Shown here piece by piece: positions 1-11,139 of a DNA stretch of 64,000 nt (positions within the stretch are counted from its first letter, which is position 1; each line of letters opens with the position of its first letter). Both the position numbers and the translations under genes were made by a program. Location: positions 10,974,001 to 11,038,000 of the forward strand of contig NC_062971.1 of the NCBI RefSeq assembly GCF_023078275.1. Direction: 5' to 3'. The notes beneath the pieces were generated by a model that saw only the letters and a program-made list of their open reading frames with translations, searched no databases and was not told the DNA's origin. The DNA is from Leguminivora glycinivorella (lineage: Eukaryota > Arthropoda > Insecta > Lepidoptera > Tortricidae).

Positions 1-420
1 GCTTATAGTGACTTTGGTATTTTTATAAGAACAGCATGCACTTACGTCCAGAACAGTGACATTTGGTGCAGTGGAACTGCTGATGATGGTCAGAACCGAA
101 CTCCTCAAATCTGAAGAGCACACTTATAGTGACTTTGATATTTTTATAAGAACAGCATGCACTTCCGTCCAGAACAGTGACGTTTGGTGCAGTGGAACTG
201 CTGATGATGGTCAGAACCGAACTCCTCAAATCTGAACGGCACAATTATAGTGACTTTGGTATTTTTATAAGAACAGCATGCACTTACGTCCAGAACAGTG
301 ACATTTGGTGCAGTGGAAGTGGAACTGCTGATGAAGATCAGAATGGAACTCCTAAATCTTAACGGCACACTTATAGTGACTTTGGTATTTTTATAAGAAT
401 AGCATGCATTTAAATGCTTA
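1..420. repeat. Tandem repeat, 121-bp unit, about 3.4 copies
   Basis: The same segment recurs with its TTATAGTGACTTT landmark at 3, 124, 245 and 371, giving periods of 121, 121 and 126 bp. Copies differ by a few substitutions and a 6-bp insertion near 315. It lies upstream of the first visible synaptobrevin exon, so probably in an intron of that gene. The small ORFs across it on both strands are by-products of the repeat. The array runs off the left edge, so the copy number is a minimum. A diverged relative is found at 36672-36745. Confidence 0.9.
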
Positions 421-1088
421 AGAACATAAGTTCAGAACAGCGACATTTATTTAGTTATGTTTGTTAAGCATGCATATTGAGTTTTCAAGTCAAATTTTGT
501 CAAGCTTCGATTTCTTATAATCAGATTCATGAGGAATTGAGGAAACTCCTCAAACCTTTACGATATACGTATATTCATTTGTGTTGCCATCAAATAATTA
601 AAGCATTATAAGCAGTTTTAAAAAATACTTACACATTTCTACACAATCCAACATTCGCAAGTAGCTTTCACCAGAACACAAAGGCGGCGGTTTTTTTTTA
701 AAAATTATTGCTGGAAACGTGCACGACTCATACGGTCCTTATTTTATGGGCTTTTCCATATAAGATTATATAGTGCCAAGTTAGTTCCAAAGGCCCCCAG
801 ACGGGCGTCATTATTATGTACCCACTTATGTATGTAATATATGTTTTGCAATAAATGCTTCTGATTTCTGATTTCAAGTTGAACAATCGACTTCTCATTA
901 TAAGATGACGTGTTTTTGTAACAATCAGCGTTACTCTCAGATGCACGGTACCAATGCCAATAGCCTAATAATAAGCAACAATGTGAGATCTATGCATAGA
1001 AATCGACACATTGTGGCATTTTAAATACCAAGACTATGACTAGATATCACACGTTAAAAATAGCTTTAATGAGATTTGCTAATTTCAG

Positions 1089-1682
1089 GTGGTGGACATC
1101 ATGAAAACAAACGTCGAAAAGGTGCTGGAGCGCGATTCAAAGCTCTCGGAGCTTGATGATAGAGCAGGTAATGGACAATACCGAAGACTATTATTTCATA
1201 TTTTGATTTTGTTGAATTATGGTACACTAATTATGAATGGTGTTATTGCCCTTTTCATGCGAACTCCGTTTTTTTTAAATTTCAGACGCACTCCAGCATG
1301 GAGCATCACAATTTGAGCAACAGGCCGGGAAGCTGAAAAGCAAATTCTGGTTGCAAAATTTAAAGGTATATTTATATACGTTCCGTCTTTTTTTTCGGCT
1401 CGGCTATAAGAATAAGATTCAGTCAGCAGTAACATTTTTACTCGTAGATTGTGTTTTAGTCTGTAACGGATTAAAAAGGACCGATTATCTACGTTGTTCC
1501 TGTATACCGAAACGTCGTTAAGACATGACTACTTGATTTCAGATGATGATAATCGCGGCCGTGATCGGAATCGTTATCCTGGCTCTGATCATTGGTAAGT
1601 TCCCTGCCAACTCCGGGTCTACGGTACATCACTGTATTAGACTAATCTTCATTTTTCAACATTTTCAGCTAACTGTGTGTGA
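1089..1682 (+). CDS. Synaptobrevin/VAMP (R-SNARE), last four coding exons; 5' part outside window
   Basis: Coding exons are 1089-1167, 1286-1365, 1543-1594 and 1669-1682, with phases that join cleanly. The spliced product begins VVDIMKTNVEKVLERDSKLS and continues through the C-terminal half of the R-SNARE motif (LSELDDRADALQHGASQFEQ). A basic juxtamembrane stretch (KLKSKFWLQNLK), one membrane anchor rich in I, V, A and L, and a four-residue tail (ANCV) ending at a TGA follow. This is the standard VAMP2/synaptobrevin order. The protein is a tail-anchored vesicle SNARE that zippers with syntaxin and SNAP-25 proteins in exocytosis. The N-terminal region and first part of the SNARE motif lie upstream of the window. 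I cannot tell the neuronal from the ubiquitous insect paralogue from this piece. Confidence 0.95.
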
Positions 1683-4600
1683 ACAACTTTGGAGCAGTTT
1701 CATTTAGAAGTAACTTGTTATAATATTTATAATATAACGTTATTTTATTGCGTTAAAACTGAGCCTAGTTTGGTAAGTGGGCGTCTTGTCGTTGTTGAAT
1801 TAATGATACCTAAGTGTTGGCTTTATCTGTGTGTCATTTCGTAAAATATGTTTCTGATGAATACTATTTCGATATCTTCTATATATACATATGTACATGG
1901 TTAGTTTGCTATTCAAATTTATATTGTGGCTAGGTCCTAGTAGGTGCTTAGGTCGCTTAGCGTTAAAATACAAAGGTCACAATACTTAAATCTAAATCAT
2001 TTAAAATTCAAGAAAAATCGTGAAGTGAAAAACACCAACAGCAGGGAATCGAATATGTTTCCGTATTTCAATACACCTACTTAATTGGAATTAACACGAC
2101 GAACTTTGTTATGTGCCATGTGCATTTTAAGTACATATTAATAAAAAGTAATGAATTTGAATAGTAAACAACGGTGCTTTGTTTTGCGTTCGTCTTGTTG
2201 TTGCCTCTAAGACTGCTCTATATTTCGTATTATATTATACACTAAAGAAAGTTCTTGAACAAAATGTTTGCCAATAAAACCAATTGCTTTATTCTTCTCT
2301 CCAAGAATGCAATGCTTTCCCAAGGTGTACCCCGACTATATGCTTTTGTGACAATAATCATAATATATTATAGGTACTTTATACACAAACTTTACACATA
2401 ATATTTCAGTCATTGAAAAATTAAATTATATTTAAACTGCGTATCTTATTGACTATACATTAGCTATAAATAATATTGTATTTAATGTAATTTTTTATCA
2501 TTAGTTTGTCATGTCAATCAATGCACCAATGTTGACCGTTTACTTATTTATCGTGAAACACCAACATGGACACTCTGTTTTTATATAAGTACATTATCAT
2601 TTTCAATACTTAAGCGTGGTTTAAAGGTACGATAATTTAACTTACCTAAACTCTTTTTCTAGGTCTGTAAACATCGGAAATGGAGGATAGATGGCCGAGG
2701 TGAGTACTTCTAACTATACAGTCATATTTTATATAGGTACCTACTTAATGCATAGGTAGCATTTAGGAATAAATTATAAGGTAGGTCCTTAATCCTTTAT
2801 ACATCTTGTAAGCTTATGTTTATCCACTTGAAGATTAAAATACATGTTTTAATTTATAAAACTTATTGTATTTTTTTTATTTTTTGTACTCATTCTAAGG
2901 GCATTTATTTGAAGTATGCTTACGATGTAAATATTCTCTTTATTTCATATAAGTTTTATTACATTACAAAACAATAATCGCTGTGCAAAGGTGTATGGGT
3001 GACCGCCCGCAACAGCCCAAGCTGTAACTAAAATCGATTGACTACATGAGTTCGCTGTCGTTAAATGGGCCGAATATGGACAAAAAATATTTAACATTAT
3101 GCTTATCGATGTAAGCCGAATATTCTTACTTTATTTGTTTTAAGTCTTAGCTATCAAATGATTGATATTTATAATACAAATATAAATTCTTACGAAAAAC
3201 TATAGTTAAAACCTCTGACTTTCTCACAAAACAATAAAAAAAATTATCATATAAAAAGCCTAACCTAGGGTACGAATAGCCAGATAGCAGATAGATAGAT
3301 AGAATACTCTTTATTGGCCACCTCAGCTATAAGGACTATTATTATTATTTTATTGTACATACCATTGACTGACATGTAAATTGGCTTTACGAACAAAATG
3401 ATTATGAATATAATTATGATTATAAAAAATATTTTTATTAAGTTTTTTACCATTTATTTCAAGGTTATTTCAAGATGACATTTTAAGCGCGTATCACATG
3501 TGTTGCCCTCATACACATAGTATTTTTTCCCGCGAGCTTTATTTATTTGAATACCTACATATATAATCGTAGCTACGGCGTAGCACTTTGCTGTTTATGT
3601 TTAGCTACAAAAACCTGAAATAACACCATACCAATTATTTAGTTTTATTATACATTATCACCGTGTTCTAAAATTATATAAATTTTTCCTTTTTCAGAAG
3701 ATCTCTACCGAATTCCATCATCTGGACAGCCTAATTTCACCATTGTTTTAACCTGTCGTCGAGTTAAATCAGCACCGTCTACAATGTACCCAATATCAAT
3801 TTTCCTAACATAAAACTATTTATAAACCACTAGGCCGGGTGCACTCTGGTGAAGTCTGGTGCGGCGTTAACTTAAGTCCAGTTTCTATTCGTATTCACGT
3901 TCCCTTAGTGTGCAGCGGGCCTAAAGGAAAAAGTTTATAGTACCTAAACTGTATTTTCTTCACATCACTATCACTGTTCATGACTTTAAGAAAAGTATTT
4001 TTAGATGAGTTTTCGTTATTGAAAATGTTTACCTTAGAATAACAACTGTAATTTGCTAAACGCTATACACAACCTAAGGCTTATTGAAAACGACCATATC
4101 TCCAATTTCCAACATTGAATATCTGATCAATGAGATCGACCTAAGAGAAATTTTAACCATATTAGACTTTTATTTTCTTTTCATTCGGACCAAATTTTTT
4201 AATGAGCACCTAATCGTTATTATGGATTGCATTTATTTTGTACCGGAGTTTATAAATTTATATTTTCAATTTAGAATAATTTAACTGTTGCTCTTTGATA
4301 AAATGTCTATATGAATATGTTTCTATCTCGTAAACTAAGTATGGAATTTCGTAAACTTTTTAAACGTTGAATATGGATATTGATCTCACATAGAATATTA
4401 GCCGCAGCTGACATTGCCGTTCTAGTCCACTTTCCTTTTAAAATTAAGTACCTAACTAGTCGGAACAATAGTACTTAAATAAATATTAACATTAACATTT
4501 TAGAATCATTTTACTGCTTCTGTATACGCAAATATATAATACTTTTGAATTGGGTAACTTAATGGATGTGAAAAAAGATCGACTTAGAATGGTTTGCTTA

Positions 4601-7465
4601 TTCGCTTAGTTCTTAGTCAGATTACCGACGTTTTTGTAGCTGTTTAAACTAAGTACCTAACTTAACGTACTTATTGGCGGTGATTTCTATTTGAAACGAA
4701 AATTTATAATATTCATGTTGTTGTTTGTAATAAATAGAATTAGACTAAAAAAATAATGTTCATTCTTACGATCTCTTGTAATCGTGACTGGCCAATATTT
4801 TTTAAATACTTATACATAACCACATGTTGTAACAGATATGTATCTTATATCTTTTTCTGTGTGTATTGTATGTAAAAACAGCTTTGTAGTTAGAAAGTGT
4901 AAAAAGTTTCACTATAATTAGGTGTTTTTATTGTAACCACACATAGGCTAAAAGTGAGTTAAAGTTAATAAAGATAATGTTTATCCATTGGGAAAATTGG
5001 CCAGTGTTGGATTTAAACCAGTCATTAGTACTTAAATTAAGTCGAGTTCCAAAAAAATAGAAAATTTATAATAAGCCATGTATGGGTAACAATGAATTAG
5101 TTTTTAGATTTAGACACTATTGTGGCCCGGTATAAAGGCCTTAATATTGTGTCAACCCTGTGAACCGGCATCGTTCTACTGGGTCCACGGTTGGCTCGAT
5201 ATCGCGCCAGTATTTCTATTACATACATACCTATATAAAACTACGCAGGGTTTGTGCTGGTCTCATTCTTCTGAGCCATAAGAATTGAGACGGGCAAAAA
5301 CGAGCCATAGAAAAGGAAATTGTACAAGAATAGGTACGCATATGCACGTCGTGTTGAGTCGTTTTTAGATCTAGTATTCATAGCCTACTGAAATTGTTAC
5401 ATCTACTGTCTGACCTCCAATTTCGAATTATTTTATTAAGAATATATAAAACACCAAATATTATTCATCAAACAGTTGTACCTACTGTAAACACTTATTA
5501 CCATAAAAAAAAAGTAAAACATCTCTACTTAATTAATGGTCTATAAATTGGGTGGTTTTAATAATAATTCGAAAATGGAAATTATAAAAATCACTGTAAG
5601 GTAAGGTAAAAAATACACCAGATATATGTTATTAATAGATTTATATTATACTTTAATATAAGAATATTCCATTAGTGAAAAATGTTCTGAGAATAGTTGG
5701 CAAGTGTTTATAAACAGTAACATGCTGCTATACATCATAATAAAACATACCTCTTCACTGGTGTTGGGTATTCCTACATTATTTGTGGTCATATAACATT
5801 AAGATCTTAATAATAACATGCTAAATAAAATAAAAATAGTGAAAATATTTACGCGACTATCAATCATTGAGTGATTTGATTATTTAAACCAAAAATTAAC
5901 AATGAGCAAGAAATTATTATAAAAGGTAATTATTGAATACCTACACAATACACGTATTTTAGTCTGCTACAAATATGACCACAGGTAACTTAATTTGAGA
6001 ACACTGAAACGCATACCTAGTGTAAAATTATGTAAACCCACTAATCATGAGAAAATTTTAAATAGATGCATTTTTGATGAACTTTTTAGAGACATGGGTC
6101 TATTTTGTGTTGACTATGTAGGGGTCTGAAACTGTAATAAGATACACGTAAGTAGGTATGTATTGGAATTAATGAACTAAGTAGGTACCTATATATTTAA
6201 AATACATGTGTCAGATTGTGAAGATAATGAGATTTTCGTAAACAGAAGCTTTCATTCATGATAAGTGGATTTATATTAAATTTCAACGTGTGATGGGACT
6301 AGTGTAGTCACTAAGATATTTAAAATATTGACTAAAGGGTAAACACGTTACTTTTTAAACAAGTAGGTATTTAACCTACCTAATAAATGTGTATCTTAAT
6401 TTTTATGATATTTAATAATTTTTGATGATGATTATTAATCTGTTTTAATGAGAATATTGTAAACAATAATACTAAGTATGTATTATGTATTTTCTTCTTG
6501 TGTTTTATACTTAAACAATTCTTACTAATAATAAATAAATAAAGGAAATAATAATGTATGATCGGCTAAGCTAAGCTGACTCTTAGCCGTTTATTGCGAC
6601 ATGCGACAGCAACAAAATGTGCAACCTACGTTAAAATCCCTAATAGAAATTTAACATCAATGAGGGCGCTACTTCCAGCGCAGCCGCTAGCTTGCCAAAT
6701 TGGTGAACTTACTTACGTACCATACTTAATTTATCTTGCATTTTGCGTAAATAATGCAATTTATCTTGGATAATTATTATAAGTAGATGCTTATGTTAAC
6801 AAATATTAAATTGTAATTTTAACGAAATTTTATGAAGGAATATTAACATCATTTTATCTTTGCTTTATGATAATATGTTTGTAATAAAAACTTATTTCTT
6901 ATAAAAATGTATCTATTTACATGTTATAACTGTAACTGTTAAACGTTGATATACTTATCAAAAATAATCTCAAACAATTGAATGAACCCATCAGGAAAAT
7001 AATTGGTAAATATTTACGTATTGTAATTCACGGTGTATACATAGCATAATAAGTTATGTACCTATGTATTATTATTGCTTAAATAAATAAACCAAAATTA
7101 ATTATTATGTTAGAATATTATTATAAATAATTGTGCCTCTTATTTGTACCTAACCACTACCAACATCTTTATTCATAAGATCATGGATGCGATAAATATG
7201 AATAATTATTATTGATTAAATAATAAATAAAATAAAATTACTACCTGTTGAAAACGTTAAACCTGGATCAAAGAATAACTGAATAACTTAGAAAAGAAAG
7301 TACAAGTTTAAAACTCACGCGCCATTTTCATCCGCGCTGAAATGTCAATTTGCGGACCTCAATCTGGCATTATATTTATTACATTGACAGATATTGTCAA
7401 TCAGTTTTACACCCTCCCCCCCTCACCCTCCCCTTATTCACAAATATATTTCTCCAATTCTCCCT
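1683..7465. other. Gene-poor AT-rich stretch (synaptobrevin 3' UTR and intergenic)
   Basis: No credible coding exon was found. The first part is probably synaptobrevin 3' UTR: AATAAA-type signals occur near 2140 and 2273, but which one is used cannot be told. The rest is low-complexity AT-rich DNA with scattered decayed repeats, for example a short stretch near 3060-3130 related to the GGCCGAATAT foldback at 25040-25533. Confidence 0.6.
2663..2699 (+). other. Possible alternative 3' exon of the synaptobrevin gene
   Basis: A pyrimidine-rich acceptor (TTTTTCTAG) precedes 2663 and a strong donor (GTGAGT) follows 2699. Splicing from the 1594 donor, skipping 1669-1682, would replace the ANCV tail with G-L-stop. 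A further acceptor-like site at 3690-3697 could begin the next untranslated exon. Alternative C-termini are known in the synaptobrevin family, but here the call rests on splice-site appearance alone. Confidence 0.3.
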
Positions 7466-7560
7466 CAATTGCTCAAAGGTTAACTGGAAGAGATCCCTTA
7501 AAGGGATAAGTTCGCCTTTGAACTTTTAATAAGCTCTTCCTGTGTGTTGTATTAGTTTCT
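7466..7560 (+). repeat. LINE 3'-tail fragment
   Basis: The stretch reads as AGGTTAACTGGAAGAGATC, then TTAAGTTCGCCTTTG. This is the tail pattern of lepidopteran non-LTR elements that normally end in a CAATAAA-type signal. A better-preserved relative lies at 16133-16240. No reverse transcriptase coding sequence is attached. Confidence 0.5.
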
Positions 7561-7570
7561 GGTACAATAT

Positions 7571-7902
7571 AGTACATTACATCAGAGGCCGGGAAAATGA
7601 GGATTTCCGGCCAAGTGGGTATATATCGCGAGCGTGCGAGCGAGGCCGGATAGGGATACGAGGCCGGGAATCCGTTTTCACGCCGAGGCATGTATAGTGC
7701 TTTTCTCAAACATACAATGAAATAAAATAAAAATGCTCTAAAGGACAATATTTTATAAAAAAAAGTTACTTTGCAGGCCAAGGCCTAAAAAATAATATGA
7801 AATCCCTTTAAAGTCCTCTCGAGTTGTTGCACCCAAAAAGCGATACTTCCCAGCCCATTTTAAGGAACGTAAAGACAATATTTCATTGCGTGTTTGAGAA
7901 AA
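7571..7902. repeat. Dispersed repeat, copy 1 (second copy at 30591)
   Basis: The segment from AGTACATTACATCAGAGGCC to CATTGCGTGTTTGAGAAAA recurs nearly identically at 30591-30926. Internally, a TCTCAAACATACAATGAAA stretch is the rough reverse complement of the end of the element, which suggests a foldback or composite element. It has no credible coding capacity; the reverse-strand ORF across it is incidental. Confidence 0.85.
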
Positions 7903-8513
7903 AGTGTTTTACTACTACTTTACTACTATTTCAATTATCGAAACTCGCCATCTTTGACTGCTCCCCCTGCTCCCAAATGCAATTTTTTCACTGTACGAAC
8001 TATTGGTTCGTAGACATTAGACTCTTGTTAGTTACTTAAAATAATAATTATAAAAATATACTCATTAGTTTTCAATCTACAGTGGTTTAAAGTGAACTCC
8101 AAAATGAAGCATTTTCGTAAATGTTCTAAAAAATTCTTAGAGAAAGTGTAAGAAATGTTATAGTATGCTATATATTCGTAAACTACTCAATAAGCCCTTT
8201 CTTTTGATACCCTACACGGCATGATTTCATGAAAAATTTTTTTTTGTTTGTATGCAATTTTTAATTGGCGGGGAAGGGAGACGGGGACCACAAAACTGCT
8301 TGGCAACATCTGTTTATATGATGTCTGGGACCTATACAATATATATCAGAAGTCAGAATGAGGTGCGCTATTTTTGCAAACGAACATCCTCTTGGAGCCT
8401 CGTCTAAATGCATGTTTAGTTGTAACATGGTTACCATTTCAATAACTTCACTTCTTCCCTATACCTACTTTTTACAACATGCGACTGAAAATAATGTCTT
8501 ATAAAATAATATA

Positions 8514-9806
8514 CAGGGTTATTTTTTAGTCACCTTACAAAAAAAAACCCTGAATTCAGTATCGTTAATAGAACCCATTTCAATAAAAAAACATTATTTT
8601 TAAGATTTATTATTTTTTTATTTTGATTCCTCATAATTTTTACAAATTACGGACACCCTACACACAGCTGATTTTGGGTTCATTTGAGTTCAGCGGCGGC
8701 CGGCGCATGATTGGGTATGACGGGGGTGTGCGCGCGGCGGGGGCGGGAGAGCGCGCGCGCCGCTCGCCGCTTTACAAAAGAAACACCGCCCCTCAGTCTC
8801 ACGCCGCGCTCTCTTACGGACAGTCGTTTTATGTTTTCCTCGCACGCCAGTGAGCTAACGCGAAACGATGTACTCAAACCGCGAGTTTTATGAAATGGTG
8901 AGAGTGTACGCCAGGGCTAATAACAATCTGCGAGCGGCTCGTAGGAGTCGTAGGTTGTACGAGGCAGAGATTCTGCCTGTGTTAAGAAATACCGGTTTGC
9001 CTAATGCTCGTCTCCCATGTCTGCAAACAATTTTGTCGGCGAGTCAGAATCTACTGGACCATGGACAGTTTGCAGTGCCTGCGCATGCTCAAGGTCGTGG
9101 AGCACCACGTTTAGCTGTGCAAATTGAATTATTTTAGCATTTAATGAAGTGAAAAACGAACATCTTGTTTTATGGAACATTAGTGGAAATGTCCTAAAAC
9201 GCGCTAGACTGTGCTTGCAGCAAAATGGACTGCATTTTGAACAATTATTAAAATACAATTAGTGTAAGTGAGTTAAGTGAGGAGAAATGGACTCCATTTG
9301 TAAGTACCTAAATCAAAATTCAAACGTCCAATTTTTAAATACGCCTAAGCACATGTCGTTTTTCACTTTATCGACTTCTTCTGTGAATTAATTTGTCTTA
9401 AAATGTTAAATGTTTTTTATTGACTATCGACATGGGCTTTGACGGTCCTAAGCCCGTGAAATTATGAAGGGAAATTTGGAATCGCTGTAAATCCGGCGCG
9501 GCTAAGAACAAAAGCTGCCATCTTTGAACCCTGCCGACGCCGCTCAGCTCCCCGCCCACCCGCCTCTCCCCACCCCCTGCGCAAGCGCTGCCACTGGCCG
9601 CGCGCGAGTGCCCCGCTCACTCCTCGCCTCCGCCGCTGCCGTCAGTAACTAGGGTGACCAAGTTTTCTACTGTTTTTGTGGAATAATTTGGGTGCAATTT
9701 TCTTTTTTTTTATTTGAGATGGGATAAAAATAAAACAAAACGTATATTTCATTTACCTTAGCGATCATTTATACGAAGTTTGTTAACTGACTAAAAAGTA
9801 ACCCTG
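8514..9806. mobile_element. DNA transposon remnant with terminal inverted repeats and TA target duplication
   Basis: The left end CAGGGTTATTTTTTAGTCA (from 8514) is the reverse complement, with one mismatch, of the right end TGACTAAAAAGTAACCCTG (to 9806). Both ends are flanked by TA (8512-8513 and 9807-9808), the Tc1/mariner-type target duplication. The 1.29-kb interior is GC-rich in two patches (8690-8780 and 9530-9640), unlike its surroundings, and holds a short piece of transposase (8868-9137). It lacks a complete catalytic domain, so it is an internally deleted copy. Confidence 0.75.
8868..9137 (+). pseudogene. Transposase N-terminal helix-turn-helix fragment (DUF4817-like)
   Basis: An 89-codon ORF starts MYSNREFYEMVRVYARANNN. 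Spacing and residues match the N-terminal DNA-binding domain annotated as DUF4817 in arthropod mariner-like transposases: Y[ST]N.E...M...Y....NN.RAA, then RLYE, then P....[LF]. The ORF ends at a stop after 89 residues with no DDE/D catalytic core. It sits inside the TIR-bounded element, which supports the transposase assignment. It is non-functional as a transposase. It could in principle be expressed as a small DNA-binding protein, but I see no evidence of that. Confidence 0.55.
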
Positions 9807-11139
9807 TATTATGTACATTATCAATATGCTTTATATTGTGGACGAAAGCGCCGGCGTGATTATTTTATCGGGGGAAAAGGGCGCAATACTTAAATTTTCC
9901 TGCGTAACGATTATGGGTGTACCAGAGTATACAATATGTCAAGCCGTTTCAGTCAGCGAAAGGTTACAAATGTCATTAAAGCAAATTAAAAAGAAATTAA
10001 AATCATTTCAGTGTGTTCGAAACCCACTTATTACCGTTGATATGATTACATAAATGGACAGGTATTATTAGAAGCTGGAATAGCTTGACTTGTTTTTTTT
10101 TTACTGACAGCTGTCACTGTCAAATTGACATTGATAATATATGTCATGTCGCGTATATGCCGTATGTTAACATCATCCGCTGCAAATGCTGCAATAGCTG
10201 CATTACGGTTTACGTTGCCTATCGTAAAATAAGCGGTTTAATGCATCATAAATCTAAATAGTTTTGAACCATTTAGTGAAAGAATCTTGTAACATACAGC
10301 CAAGTTCTTTTACTGCAGTTTCAACAGTAAGTTTACCGTATTAGGTATGTAAAACCCCATGTTTTCAATGCTTCCGAATTTCAATGTTTTATAATACTAA
10401 ATACCGATGTACTAAATATGTATCAACCGTATCTCAATTAATTATTTGAATATGTCTCACGGAAGTTTAACGTGTATAATATGTATTTTGTTTTGTTTCT
10501 GAAATAAATTTATAACACCGCTCAGACAATTCAATCATACGATACGTAATATGTGTGGCACTTAAATAGCTAAAAGTGTTGTGTACTTACAATTTGTTTG
10601 TATATAATTCCTCTTTGATAACAAATCAAATGCAAATATTGCACAATATTATTTAACGATAATACGAACGAAACGATATCACACACCACACACTAAATCT
10701 TATACTATTTCTAAAACCTCTCCTAAAGTTTACAAACTGTCACTTTATTGTAAAAAGGTGCTGTTGTGTCAATTAATTTTTTTTGTCTGTCATCATCAAC
10801 TGCCAGCCAGTTTCAATTGTTCCTTATTGTAAAATTGTTCTAATTTCACACTGTTTGTCATATCTGATTGTCATACAAACTGTTTTTTTTTCTGCCATTC
10901 CCAAAAAAAAACTTTTTTTTATTATTAATGTACAGTCAGCAATACTATTTACTTAGTGCTTTTGCATACAAACTGTTCATAATTCCAATTGGTGATGAAA
11001 TTCTTAATTTATCTATTTAATGTATGTTTTACACTTAGAAGATACCCAATCAAATATACAAACATAATTTGTTTGACACAAAAATTGTGTTATTGAGCAC
11101 TTACGTTTTAATGTTTCAGTTATCAGATAATCCTTTAAT
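9807..11139 (+). promoter_or_regulatory. Upstream region and probable 5' UTR of ASCC3
   Basis: No convincing coding gene is seen. An acceptor (AATGTTTCAG, ending 11119) lies 20 bp before the ASCC3 start codon, so a non-coding first exon should lie upstream. A donor-like site at 10327 (ACA|GTAAGT) is a candidate for its end. No TATA box is evident. An 80-codon ORF at 9811-10053 resembles nothing I know and is probably chance. Confidence 0.4.

Noticed and set aside
1..420. CRISPR-like array
   Set aside because: The repeats are contiguous 121-bp units without distinct spacers, and the genome is clearly that of an animal.
8623..8893. Several overlapping ORFs in the GC-rich patch of the DNA element
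   Set aside because: Low-complexity Arg/Ala-rich readings appear in three frames at once, which reflects base composition and not coding.
9811..10053. 80-codon ORF upstream of ASCC3
   Set aside because: It has no recognisable family or neighbour support, and its length is within chance expectation for the region.
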